Part shown: positions 10,730 to 23,800 of the stretch, piece after piece
Position numbering within the stretch: position 1 is the stretch's first letter
Layout: each line of letters starts with the position of its first letter
Origin: Lota lota
Lineage: Eukaryota > Chordata > Actinopteri > Gadiformes > Lotidae
Reading direction: 5' to 3'
Assembly: GCA_026745465.1 (NCBI GenBank)
Contig: JACYXH010000864.1
Location: 670,001 to 734,000 of the forward strand
DNA: 64,000 nt
Notes under the pieces: model-generated
What the model was told of the DNA's origin: nothing
What the model saw: only the letters and a program-made list of their open reading frames with translations
The model's database searches: none
Made by a program: the position numbers and the translations under genes

Positions 10730-13700
10730 CTAACTCTTCTTATCCATCATATTCTTTTTTGTGTTTCTTTCTGGTTTCAACAATATTATGTAGCATTTTG
10801 GAATAAAAATACAAAATAGTAACCCAAAACTAGAGGCCAGGATAGCAAATATTTCCACAGCCACACTGAACTTCCCAGGAGAACTGACATAAGCAGGGAT
10901 GAAGGTCATCCAGACTGCACAGAATATCAACATGCTGAAGGTGATGAATTTGGCCTCATTGAAGTTATCAGGCAGCTTTCTGGCAAGAAAAGCCAGTATG
11001 AAACATAACATAGCTAGGAGTCCTATATATCCCAAAACAGCCCAGAAACCTATAGGGGATCCTAAGGCACATTCTAGAATTATCTTATCTTTAAAATGTC
11101 TAAAATTCTTAAATGGATAGGGAGGGTTGGCTGTTAACCAAACTACACAAATCACAACTTGTATGAAAGTAAAAGCTAGAACAACGATTCTCTGTCGACG
11201 AGGTCCAAACCATTTCATTAGATTACTTCCGGGTAGTGTAGCCTTGAAGGCCATCAACACGGCAAGAGTTTTCCCCAGAACACAAGAGATACAGAGGACA
11301 AAGGTGATCCCAAAAGCTGTGTGGCGAAGCATACAGGACCAGTCTGAGGGACGACCGATGAAGGTCAGAGAACACAGGAAACACAGAGTCAAGGAGAAGA
11401 GCAGCAGGAAGCTCAGCTCAGAGTTGTTGGCCTTGACTATTGGTGTATTCCTGTGTCTGAAGAAAATTAATGCCACAGTAGCAGTCAAGCAGGCGCCTAA
11501 CAAGGAAGACAGTGTGAGAATTGTCCCCATGATTTCAGTATATGACAAAAACTCAGTTTCCTTTTTCTCACATCCATCTCTTCTCTCATTGGACCAGAAC
11601 TCAGGATGACATCGCACACACGTGATAGAATCTAAAATGAAAAAATATATAAGAGACATTTTTTTATGAAAGAAAGTAGCATGATGAGAACATTTTTGAA
11701 GTGTTTTAATGATCTTTTTTTTTACCAGTTTTCTTATTTATGTTCTACTTTTGTTTCGAATGTGTATTGTATATATCCCTGTATATGTTAAATCATATGT
11801 AATTATATGTAGTTATAAGCAGTGTAACTTTCATAATGGAGTCTTTTTCACATGACTGCAATGTCAGAGTAAACACAGTTGTGGCTCACAGCATTAATAA
11901 TGGTCTTCTTTTTGCAAGAGCACCAAGAGGGCTTGACCAGTGTAGTGCTTATCCTACTCCACTCATTCCTTAGCATGAACCACTGCCTTCATGACGCATA
12001 CATTAAAGTTATGAGCTGCACCTGTACTTACTCTGCTGTAACTGTGAAAATGGTCAATTTACAAATTCAGTTTTACTTTGTCACGATGATTTACTGTTTA
12101 AAAGAATGGTTGACAATCGAATTGATATAATCATGGCCCTAATCCTACATTCTCTTGGTTAACACTATAGTACCTGTTGTGTTACTGACTTCACCCTCTG
12201 CACATGGTATACAGTCATAGCAGCAGACAGGCCTTCCTTTCTGGAGGACCTTGCGAGTTCCCAAAGCACATGTCCCGCTGCAGACTGAAACAGGTACCTG
12301 CATGTGGAAAACACATTCAGATATGAATGTGAATCAACTGTATTTTAAATTGAACATGCAATGATGTTTAACACTTGTTCATGGACTGTGCTGATAATTA
12401 TTTAATGGAAAAAAATAGCTTAACCTGTTTTGAGTTATTTGCCCAAGTCAAGGTTAGGTTATCTAGATTTAGTTGTTTGTCTTCAGACAGAGACGCATCA
12501 TAGAGACCGATAGTGACAAATTCCACACTGCCATCCTTCTTGGTCTGCCAGTTTATGATGTCATACTTTGCAGCTGGGTCTCCATTCTCATTAAAGTAAA
12601 CCTCCTCTCCCTCTTTTGTTTTAAACCTTATTTTTTTTAAATGCTGCAAAATCTGGTGACAAATGCTTCATTTTAGTACAATCATCATATTCAGCGCTTA
12701 TTTAAATCACCAATCTACAGTGTAATTAACAGTGTATGACATTTTGTGTGTAACTCACCACTTGCGGATCCGATGCTATAGTGTTGCTACAAATTTCTCC
12801 ACAGCCAAGAATATTGTGAAGAGTGTGGGCAACTGCATACACACCTTTATATACATTGTTAAAGATAGGCATAAGTGACATATCATGGAAGCTGTTTTTA
12901 ATCCCTGTGAGATCTTCATAACCAGTACACTGTTCCAAATTTTCTCCTGTTTGCTTTATATGATTAAAAGTACAACCAAAGGTTGTCTCCCAGAACTCTG
13001 TGAACAATTTCTTTCCAGAGGAGTTGAGTGGCTTCACATCCAACATGAACTCTCTCAAGCCAGTGACATGGGCCTTTCGGATGGCCAGACCAATAGAGCC
13101 GTCCAGGATGTTGTGACCCTTCGCTATTGCAATTTGGGAATCCGATATCCAGCTTTCAGTGCCTACCCATTGGTACCCTGTGAGGTTGTGGTGGGCAAAC
13201 TCTTCGATTAGTACATCCATATCCATATGAGAGAGGAACGCAATAATAACCTTGGAAGTGGAACCCTTAATAGTCTCTATAATCTTCTGCTTTTGTTCTG
13301 GTGGATCTGTCCTGAAAAAAGGCAATGAGTACTCAAGACAGATGCCGAGCTGTGTGGCTATCTCTGTAAATGTTGCCATTCCATTGTTCCCATAGTCATC
13401 ATTTGTTCTAATAGCCCCTACCCAGGTCCAACCAAAGTGCTTGACCATTTGGGCTAGAGCTCTACTCTGATAGTAGTCACTGGGTATTGTTCTGAGGAAG
13501 GATGGATACCGGACTTTGTTGCTTAGACAACCACATGTTGCAAAGTGGCTAACCTAGGAGATAGAGAGTAATAATGTCATAAATGCATTATTACAGATCG
13601 AAATTACCTACAAATTGAAAAACAAATACAAATGAAAAGATACGGACATCTAGAAGTATGAGAAAAAACACACATGGTATTTATATGTTCAGGCTAGAAT

Positions 13701-14369
13701 TATTTTGAAACATTTTACCATTGGTGTGTGAAAAGGTCCAATTACTGTGGCTACAGCCATACAGGGGGAAGACGAGGTCACTCCCATAATGGCAGGGACA
13801 GATCCACTGCATGGTTTCTCAGACATGGTGGCTGTATCCTCATTGCCATTGATTAAAGACAGTGCCACTCTTACACCCCGTGCAACCGAACCACATTCAT
13901 CATAGATCTTATATCCTAGTTTAATGCCAGGCAGAAGGTCTGTGCTGTTGTTTATCTCCTCGATGGCAAACAGCATTGCCTGGGCGAATTGGAACTCTCT
14001 GAAATTCAGACTTGAACCAAACGGTTAATATTACATATACCATCAAATACATATCCATTAGAATCTGCTAAATCTATCTATATATATATATACGATTTAA
14101 AACTACCTTATACACTGGAGTGGTAGCGGTCTGTGCAAGTAGGTAGACTCTATGCTCCTCCAGCTGCTGTGGAAGGAGAAGATTCCACCCAAGATGATGT
14201 CTCCAGTCTTGAAGAGCTGGGGCTCCTCTGGCTCCCCCATCAGGCTGCACCCTCGTTCCTCAGCCTTGGAGAAAGACGCCACGAGCAAAAGCTGTAGAAG
14301 AGCCAAACCCTGCTCTGACCACCTCTGTGTGGAGAGCATACCTAACATGGGTGGCATCACAAGCAGCAT
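10730..14369 (-). CDS. Gene D: V2R-like (OlfC) olfactory receptor, complete
   Basis: Six exons: 14107-14369, 13719-14010, 12759-13553, 12425-12652, 12174-12297 and 10730-11631; 2604 nt, 867 aa. Exon 3 is open from its acceptor at 13553, although its first internal Met lies far downstream. The domain order is as in gene B. The N-terminal half groups with A and B ([27 protein letters not shown]), while the 3' half is almost the same as gene C, giving an identical transmembrane exon product. One change in an otherwise constant segment: TCGCLS replaces TCACLS at the start of exon 3, near the expected ligand pocket. AATAAA follows 43 bp after the stop. A functional receptor is likely. Confidence 0.93.
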
Positions 14370-14393
14370 AGAACAAGGCGTACGCAGCGGTGG

Positions 14394-14401
14394 TATTTAT
14401 A
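14394..14401 (-). promoter_or_regulatory. TATA box of gene D
   Basis: TATAAATA on the minus strand, 25 bp upstream of the first in-frame ATG. Confidence 0.6.
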
Positions 14402-14744
14402 TAAATGGGGAGTGTGACAAATATAGAAATCGTACAGTTTTTAATCAGGTGACCACACTTGTTAAACAAAACGTTATCCATTTATTTAATAAAAACGTAA
14501 TGCAGAGAAAGCGTAATGGAAACATTATGAATGCTTTCAGTAAATGTACCGGTAGATATGCATTCATGTTAATTAAGGTAAGAATGATTGATAAGCAAAC
14601 AGAAATGATGCAACAATATTATATTTGTTTTGTTTCATGATTATCAGCCCTCATTTGACATTGCCTGATAAATCTCAAAACTAGAGAAATTCCAGTCAGG
14701 TTTCAGCTCAAACTATAGCACATATGGCTTACTTAGATAGTTAG

Positions 14745-15090
14745 TTACTTGAAGCAGTTTGATGTAGTATTTACGTTTTATATGTAAAATGTAAATTGTA
14801 AATGTAAATGTATTTACATTTAGATGTTGTTGTTTGAGTGGAGCATTTGCATTGCTAGTATTGATCACATTATTTATATACAGTACATAGTCTTACACAT
14901 GGAGACGGAAGATTATGAATGTCAGTGTGGGAAACCGTGTGTCAGAGAAATATAAGAAAGCTGTCTTGTTCCTGTTCTTTTTTCATTATAAATGATCCCC
15001 TTGGATGATAGTCAGACGGCACAATATTATATTCATGCAAAGAAAATTATTTTTATACATTTCCTGTGATCTTACTGACTGAAGTTTTTA
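14745..15090 (-). promoter_or_regulatory. Conserved upstream block with Olf-1/EBF-like site, gene D
   Basis: Fourth copy of the A-E upstream block. TCCCCTTGGAT at 14996-15006 fits the Olf-1 type sequence TCCCC(A/T)NGGA and lies 627 bp from the first ATG. No gene is visible in 14370-15342. The AATAAA found 43 bp after the stop in B, C and D has decayed at the matching place downstream of gene E. Confidence 0.55.
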
Positions 15091-15342
15091 AAACTTACAT
15101 TATCATTGTTACCAGGGAGCAATCGGCAAAAAAGGAAGATGGGTGGTTGTTTGAATGTCATTATGTTCATACGATTATATTTGATCAATATTTCAAATGA
15201 TAGCTATTGCACTTTGGAATAAAGTTTGAAAGGCACAAATCAAGAGGCAAAGATGCCACAAAGATCACCTGTCCCAGTCATTCATGCTACAGTCTTTTTT
15301 GAAATACGTATTATTTAACTATGAATAGGAACATCTACTAAT

Positions 15343-18300
15343 CTAACTCTTCTTATCCATCATATTCTTTTTTGTGTTTCTTTCTGGTTTCAACAATATT
15401 ATGTAGCATTTTGGAATAAAAATACAAAATAGTAACCCAAAACTAGAAGCAAGGATAGCAAATATTTCCACAGCCACACTGAACTTCCCAGGAGAACTGA
15501 CATAAGCAGGGATGAAGGTCATCCAGACAGCACAGAATATCAACATGCTGAAGGTGATGAATTTGGCCTCATTGAAGTTATCAGGAAGCTTTCTGGCAAG
15601 AAAAGCCAGTATGAAACATAATATAGCTAGGAGTCCTATATATCCCAAAACAGCCCAGAAACCTATAGGGGATCCTAAGGCACATTCTAGAATGATCTTA
15701 TCTTTAAAATGTCTTAAATTCTTAAATGGATATGGAGGGTTGGCTGTTAACCAAACTGTACAAATCAAAACTTGTATAAAAGTAAAAGCTAGAACAACGA
15801 TTCTCTGTCGACTAGGTCCAAACCATTTCATTAGATTACTTCCGGGTAGTGTAGCCTTGAAGGCCATCAACACGGCAAGAGTTTTCCCCAGAACACAAGA
15901 GATACAGAGGACAAATGTGATCCCAAAAGCTGTGTGGCGAAGCATACAGGACCAGTCTGAGGGACGACCCATGAAGGTCAGAGAACACAGGAAGCACAGA
16001 GTCAAGGAGAAGAGCAGCAGGAAGCTCAGCTCAGAGTTGTTGGCCTTGACTATTGGTGTATTCCTGTGTCTGAAGAAAATGAATGCCACAGTAGCAGTCA
16101 AGCAGGCTCCTAACAAGGAAGACAGTGTGAGAATTGACCCCATGATTTCAGTATATGACAAAAACTCGGTTTCCTTTTTCTCACAATTATCTCTTCTCTC
16201 ATTGGACCAGAACTCAGGATGACATCGCACACAAGTGATAGAATCTAAAATTCAATCAAATAAGGTATAAATATTAGATTTCATGACAAATTTCAGGAAA
16301 GTAGCAGAATTGAGTAAAATACATAACACTCTTATGATTATTAAAGGTGCTGTTTATAGGATTTAGTGGCATTAGGAACGGACTTGACAGAAATGGAATA
16401 TAATAATCATAAGTATGTTTCATTAATGTTTATTCCCATGAAAATAAGAATCGTTGTGTTTTTGGTACCTTAGAATGCACCCTTGATATCTACATAGAGA
16501 ACACGTCAATTTCAATGGAGCCTGCCACTTTGCACCGTGATGTTACTACAGAAGCCCAGAATGGACAAACGGCTCTAAAGGTCATGTGTTTTTAATTGAC
16601 AATCATATACCCTATCTTACTTGTAAGCTATGACCTATAGTTGTACAGACTAAACTAAACTAAATACAATTAATACATCTATCAAGGAACCTCATCACTT
16701 AACATTTGGCTACTCGATACTGTCGTAGACGACGAAATCATTTTGGGAGAATTTACTGGCACATTACAGCCAAGTACAGGCCACCGTAACTTCTCCTACA
16801 TCTTTGTAAAGGGAGGGGTAAGGAGGGGTGCATATTAAGTTGAAGGCAATCTGCAACCTCACTGCTAGATGCCAGTAGATCCTACACAGTGGACCTTTAA
16901 AATCTAATCTAAATCTGCATAGCTTCCTCTACAGTTGTATGTTTTGGATTGTGATGAGAACCCATGATAACAATGCACGCACAAAAGCATGTCACTTTTG
17001 CAAGATCAAATCGCAATAATGTCAAAAAATGTACCATGCCAATTGACTTGAAAATGGTTTTTGAAGCTGTTCTAACTCCCATAGTATGTTGATACTATGC
17101 AAGTTAAGAACCAAGATGCAGGTTATGAACAGCTTCAAAAGCCATTTCACATTGTCTTTCAAAACACTCACGCATTGTCAACACATATGGTCTCTTGAAG
17201 CAGCAGAATATAATAGTGATCTACAACCATGGGTGTGGCTGTTTGTTTTCAAGCTTTTGACCAATGTGAATGCCTATGATGATATTGGTATTTTGTGCAT
17301 AGATAGTTAGGCGAAAAGTGTTCATTCATGGTATATTTACATTGCAGTTATATTGGAAGGATAGTCTAAGTGTCATGATGAATCACAGATTAGTGCCATA
17401 GCTGAGTAAATATAAGTGTCTTCTTTGATTTACAACTGCTGTGTAACAGAAAGAGCGAGGCCGTTTTATTATTTAGACTACTTCATTAATTGCTGATCAA
17501 GCTATACTGCCTTTATGAAACAGCCCCATTTGTAAAGTTGTAAGCTTCACCTCTATTTACTCTGCTTTGACACTTCTGTGAAAAGGGTCCGTTATTTTCC
17601 TAAGATTTTCTCTTGAGCAATGCTATAGTACCTGTTGTGTTACTGACTTCACCCTCTGCACATGGTATACAGTCATAGCAGCAGACAGGCCTTCCTTTCT
17701 GGAGGACCTTGCGAGTTCCCAAAGCACATGTCCCGCTGCAGACTGAAACAGGTACCTGCATGTGCAAAAAATATTTTATAAAGCTGTTCTCAAGCAATTT
17801 CTCTGAGGTCTGGGCTAATAATTATGGCAAAAAGAGTTGTACCTTTTTTGAGTTATTTGCCCAATTAAAGGTCTTGTTATCTAGATTTAGTTGTTTGTCT
17901 TCAGGCAGAGACGCATCATAGAGACCGATAGTAACAAACTCCACACTGCCATCCTTCTTGGGCTGCCAGTTTATGATGTCATACTTTGCAGCTGGGTCTC
18001 CATTCTCATTAAAGTAAACCTCCTCTCCCTCTTTTGTTTTAAAATGGATATTTTTGACATTCTGCAAAATCTGAGAAGAAATGCTATATTTATTATTTAT
18101 CATACATTTCCTTAAGACAACAATCTAAATCGACAAACAACATTACTCGGAATATATATATTTTTTAATAGTTTATGTAACATTTATAAAGCATTATGTG
18201 TTTAACTCACCGTGAATGGATCTGGTGATGCAGTGTTGCTACACATTTGCCCACAGCCAAGAATATTGTGAAGACTGTGGGCTATTGCATACACTCCTTT

Positions 18301-19858
18301 ATATACATTGTTAAAGATAGGCATAAGTGACATGTCATTTAAGCTGTTTTCCAACCCTGTGAGATCTTCATAACCAGTACATTCTTTCTGACTTCCTGCT
18401 TTTTCCTTTGTCCATTTAAAGCTACAATGAAAAGCGGTCTCCCAGAACTCTGTGAACAATCTCTCTCCAGAGGAGTTGAGTGGCTTCACATCCATTATGA
18501 ACTCTCTCAGGCCAGTGACATGGGCCTTTGGGATGGCCAGACCAACAGAGCCATCCAGGATGTAGTGGCCCTCTGTAGTTGCAGTTGCAGAATCTGATAT
18601 CCAGGCCTCAGTGCCTACCCATTGGTACCCTGTGAGGTTGTGGTGGGCAAACACCTCAATTAGTATTTCCAAATCCATGTGAGACAGGAAGGTGACAATT
18701 ACCCGAGAAGTGGAACCCTTAATGATGTCTATTATTCTCTGAATCTTTTCTGATGGATCTGTTCTGAAAAATGATATTGAGTACTCAAGACAGATGCCAA
18801 GATGTGTGGCTGTCTCAGTGAATATGCCCATTCCATTGCTCCCATAGTCATCACTTGATCTAATGGCCCCTACCCAGGTCCAACCAAAGTGCTTGACCAT
18901 TTGGGCTAGGGCTCTACTCTGATAGTAGTCACTGGGTATTGTTCGGAGGAAGGATGGATACCGGACTTTGTCGCTAAGACAAGCACATGTTGCAAAGTGG
19001 CTGACCTGGGGGATAGATAAGAATAATATCACAAATGCATAATTACAGATAGAAGTTCCACAAAGTGAACATAAACATCTACGTAAAACTACAAATTCAC
19101 AGAAAAATGATTTTGTAATCTTTTCTATGGTTAGGCTAGAGATTATTTTGAAACACTTTACCAGTGGGATGTGAAAAGGTCCTAAAACTGTGGCTATAGC
19201 CATGCAGGGGGAAGAGGAGGTCTCTCCCATAATGGCAGGGACAGATCCACTGCAACGTTTCTCAGACATGGAGGTTGTGTCCTCATTAACATCCGTCAAA
19301 GCCAGTGCCACCCTCACAGAATGTGCAATTGAACCACAGGCATCATATATCTTATATCCCAGTGTCATGCCAGGCAGAAGGTCTGTGCTGTTGTTTATCT
19401 CCTCAATGGCAAATAGCATCGCCTGGGCATACTGGAATGATCTGAAATTCAAGCTTAAACCAAATGGTTAAGGATCCAAATGCACATATAGTTTAACTCC
19501 ATATGACTTTAAATTTGATGTGAAACCTTGATTGATGATATACAATTGTATTTGTATGTATAGATATATACTGTACATGCAAGTTTTTAAATTACCTAGT
19601 GCACTGCAGTGGTAGTGGTCTGTGTGCATAGGTCAACTCCACAGTCTTCCAGTTGCTGTGGAAGGAGAAAATTCCACCCAAGATGATGTCTCCAGTCTTG
19701 AAGAGCTGGGGCTCCTCTGGCTCCCCCATCAGGATGCACCCTCGCTCCTCAGCCTTGGAGAAAGACGCCACGAGCAAAAGCTGTAGAAGCGCTAAACCCT
19801 GCTCTGACCACCTCTGTGTGGAGAGCATACCTAACATGGGTGGCATCACATGCAGCAT
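15343..19858 (-). CDS. Gene E: V2R-like (OlfC) olfactory receptor, complete
   Basis: Six exons: 19596-19858, 19162-19453, 18211-19005, 17843-18070, 17632-17755 and 15343-16244; 2604 nt, 867 aa. The domains are as in gene B. Exons 1-4 are closest to F ([32 protein letters not shown]). The ligand-domain stretch from residue ~250 onward differs clearly from B-D, so the ligand may differ. Intron 5 (16245-17631) is ~1.39 kb against ~0.55 kb in B-D, because it carries a short DNA transposon and a hairpin also found in F. Intron 2 (19006-19161) is a 156-nt in-frame stop-free interval as in C and F. The usual AATAAA 43 bp past the stop is degraded, so poly(A) site use may differ. Confidence 0.93.
16341..16900. 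mobile_element. Non-autonomous DNA transposon (MITE) in intron 5 of gene E
   Basis: About 560 bp bounded by TTAA on both sides. The ends are imperfect inverted repeats: the left end starts AGGTGCTGTTTATAGGATTT and the right end, read from the other strand, starts AGGTCCACTGTGTAGGATC. No transposase frame is visible. The TTAA flanks would fit a piggyBac-type target site, but the terminal bases do not settle the superfamily. Gene F has the same element at the same intron position. Confidence 0.7.
17050..17150. repeat. Inverted repeat (hairpin) in intron 5 of gene E
   Basis: Arms 17050-17076 and 17121-17150 are imperfect reverse complements around the shared core TTTTGAAGCTGTT. The loop holds a second small perfect hairpin (CATAGTAT..ATACTATG). 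The structure is kept in gene F (22550-22650) with a few changes. It could be a foldback remnant or a structured intronic RNA. Confidence 0.6.
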
Positions 19859-19882
19859 AGAACAAGGCGTACGCAGCGGTGG

Positions 19883-19890
19883 TATTTATA
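19883..19890 (-). promoter_or_regulatory. TATA box of gene E
   Basis: TATAAATA on the minus strand, 25 bp upstream of the first in-frame ATG. Confidence 0.6.
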
Positions 19891-20261
19891 TAAATGGGGA
19901 GTGTGACAAATATAGAAATCTTACAGTGTTGAACCCTCTGGGGTGGGGGGTAAACTGTTTGATCAGGTTAGCGCAATTTGTCCACCAAAGTCACTCGTGT
20001 ATTTTATAAAAAATGTAATGCAGTGAAAGTGTAATGGATTCATTTGCTTTCACTAAATGTACTGGGATTGCTGAATTTATGTTTTTCAAGCTACTTAGAA
20101 TTGAAAAGTAAACACAAAGTATGCAACAATATTATGTTTGTTTTATTTAATGATTATCAGCTCTCATGCGAATTACGCTAAGAAACTAAAACTAGAGAAA
20201 TCCCAGTCAGTTTTCAGATCAAACTAAAGTGCATATGATGAGCTAAACTAGATACTTAGCA

Positions 20262-20595
20262 AGTTGATGCAGTTTGATGTAGTATTTAAATCTAAACATT
20301 TTTGATCATGGTGGAGCATTTCAATTGGCACTATTGATCATAATATTTGAATACATAGTCTAAAACATTGAGACGGCCTGGTTCGTAACACATATATGAA
20401 AGACTATGAATGTCAGTGTGGGGAAATCGTGTGTCAGAGAAGCATAAGGAGGATGTCTTCTTCCCGTTAAAATGTCATTATAAAAGATCCCCTTGGATGA
20501 TTATTAGAGAGCACAATATTAGCTTTATGCAGGTGATACATAATTATACATTTCAGTTGAACTTATTGACAGATGTTTAAAACTCACAACATCAA
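20262..20595 (-). promoter_or_regulatory. Conserved upstream block with Olf-1/EBF-like site, gene E
   Basis: Fifth copy of the A-E upstream block. TCCCCTTGGAT at 20488-20498 is identical to the site of gene D and is 630 bp from the first ATG. The rest of the 19859-20828 spacer holds only the polyadenylation signal of gene F at 20781-20786. Confidence 0.55.
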
Positions 20596-20828
20596 AGTTG
20601 CCAGGATACAATTGCCAAAAAAGGATGATGGGTTGTTATTTGAATTTCATAATGTTAATATGTTTGTATATGATCAATATTTCAAATGATAGCTATTGCA
20701 CTTTGGAATAAAGCTAGAAAAGCACAAGTCAAGAGGCAAAGATGGCACAAAGATCACCTTTCGTCAGTCATGCTATAGTCTTTATTGAAATATTTATTAT
20801 TTAACTATGATTTGGAACATCTACTAAT

Positions 20829-23800
20829 CTAACACTTCTTATCCATCATATTCTTTTTAGTGTTTCTTTCTGGTTTCAACAATATTATGTAGCATTTTGG
20901 AATAAAAATACAAAATAGTAACCCAAAACTAGAGGCCAGGATAGCAAATATTTCCACAGCAACACTGAACTTCCCAGGAGAACTGACATAAGCAGGGATG
21001 AAGGTCATCCAGACTGCACAGAATATCAACATGCTGAAGGTGATGAATTTGGCCTCATTGAAGTTATCAGGCAGCTTTCTGGCAAGAAAAGCCAGTATGA
21101 AACATAACATAGCTAGGAGTCCTATATACCCCAACACAGCCCAGAACCCTATAGGGGATCCTAAGGCACATTCTAGAATGATCTTATCTTTAAAATGTCT
21201 TAAGTTCCTAAACGGATAGGGAGGGTTGGATGTTAACCAAACTATACAAATCACAACTTGTATGAAAGTAAAAGCTAGAACAACGATTCTCTGTCGACGA
21301 GGTCCAAACCATTTCATAAGATTACTACCGGGTAGTGTAGCCTTGAAGGCCATCAACACGGCAAGAGTTTTCCCCAGAACACAAGACATACAGAGGACAA
21401 AGGTGATCCCAAAAGCTGTGTGGCGAAGCATACAGGACCAGTCTGAGGGACGACCGATGAAGGTCAGAGAACACAGGAAACACAAAGTCAAGGAGAAGAG
21501 AAGCAGGAAGCTCAGCTCAGAGTTGTTGGCCTTGACTATTGGTGTATTCCTGCGTCTGTAAAAAATGAGTGCCACAGTAGCAGTCAAGCAGGCTCCTAAC
21601 AAGGAAGACAGTGTGAGAATTGACCCCATGATTTCAGTAAATGACAGAAACTCAGTTTCCTTTTTCTCACATCCATCTCTTCTCTCATTGGACCAGAACT
21701 CAGGATGACATCGCACACAAGTGATAGAATCTAAAATTCAATAAAATAAGGAATAAATATTAGATTTCATGACAAATTTTAGGAAAGTAGCAGAATTGAG
21801 TAAAATACATAACACTCTTATGATTATTAAAGGTGCTGTGTATAGGATTTAGTGGCATTAGGAACAGATTTGACAGAAATGGAATAGACTAATCATAAGT
21901 TTGTTTTATTAATGCTTAATCACATGAAAATAAGAATTGTTGTGTTTTTGGTACCTTAGAATGCACCCTTGATATCTACATAGAGAACACGTAATTTTCA
22001 ATGGAGCCTGCCACTTTGCACCGTGATGTTACTACAGAAGCCCAGAATGGACAAACGACTCTATAGGTCATGCGTTTTTAATTGACAATCATATACCCTA
22101 TCTTACTTGTAAGCTATGACCTATAGTTCTACAGACTAAACTAAACTAAATACAATTAATACATCTATCAAGGAACCCCATCACTTAACATTCGGCTACT
22201 CGATACTGTCGTAGACGACAAAATCATTTTGGGAGAACTTACTGGCACATTACAGCCAAGTACAGGCCACCGTAACTTCTCCTACATCTTTGTAAAGGGA
22301 GGGGTAAGGAGGGGTGCATATTAAGTTGAAGGCAATCTGCAACCTCACCGCTAGATGCCAGTAGATCCTACACAGTGGACCTTTAAAATCTAATCTAAAT
22401 CTGCATAGCTTCCTCTACAGTTGTATGTTTTGGATTGTGATGAGAACCCATGATAACAATGCACGCACAAAAGCATGTCCCTTTTGCAAGATCAAATTGC
22501 AATAAAGTTGTTTGTTTTTTTACCATGCCAATTCACTTGAAAATGTTTTTTGAAGCTGTTCTAACTCCCATAGTATATTGATACAATGCAAGTTAAGAAC
22601 CAAGATGCAGATTATGAACAGCTTCAAAAGCCATTTCACATTGTCTTTCAAAACACTCACGCATTGTCAACACATATGGTCTCTTGAAGCAGCAGAATAT
22701 AATAGTGAGCTACAACCATGGGTGTGGCTGTTTGTTTTCAAGCTTTTGACCAATGTGAATGCCTATGACGATACTGGGATTTTGTGCATAGATAGTTAGG
22801 CGATAAGTGTTCATTCATAGTATATTTACATTGCAGTTATATTGGAAGGATAGTCTAAGTGCCATAGCTGAGTAAATATAAGTGTCTTATTTGATTTACA
22901 ACTGCTTGGTAACAGAAAGAGCCAGGCCGTTTTATTATTTAGACTACTTCATTAATTGCTGATCAAGCTACACTGCCTTTATGAAACAGCCCCATATATA
23001 AAGTTGTAAGCTTCACAATTTTCTCTTGAGCAATGCTATAGTACCTGTTGTGTTACTGACTTCACCCTCTGCACATGGTATACAGTCATAGCAGCAGACA
23101 GGCTTTCCTTTCTGGAGGACCTTGCGAGTTCCCAAAGCACAGGTCCCGCTGCAGACTGAAACAGGTACCTGCATGTGGAAAACAATTTTTATACAGCTGT
23201 TCTCAAGCAATTTCTCTGAGGTCTGGGCTAATAAATATGGCAATTTGTTTTTACCTTTTTTGAGTTATTTGCCCAATGAATGGTCTTGTTATCAAGATTT
23301 AGTTGTTTGTCTTCAGGCAGAGACGCATCATAGAGACCGATAGTAACAAACTCCACACTGCCATCCTTCTTGGGCTGCCAGTTTATGATGTCATACTTTG
23401 CAGCTGGGTCTCCATTCTCATTAAAGTAAACCTCCTCTCCCTCTTTTGTTTTAAACCGGATATTTTTGATATTCTGCAAAATCTGAGAAGAAATGCTATA
23501 TTTATTATTTATCATACATTTCCTTAAGACAACAATCTAAATCGACAAACAACATTACTGGGAATAAATATATATTTGTAATCATTTATGTAACATTTAT
23601 AAAGCCTTATGTGTTTAACTCACCGTAAATGGATCTGGTGATGCAGTGTTGCTACACATTTGCCCACAGCCAAGAATATTGTGAAGACTGTGGGCTATTG
23701 CATACACTCCTTTATATACATTGTTAAAGATAGGCATAAGTGACATGTCATTTAAGCTGTTTTCCAACCCTGTGAGATCTTCATAACCAGTACACTCTTT

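Noticed and set aside
15512..16222. 236-codon plus-strand open frame
   Set aside because: It is antisense to the seven-helix exon of gene E. Similar antisense frames lie over exon 6 of the other genes and follow from codon bias.
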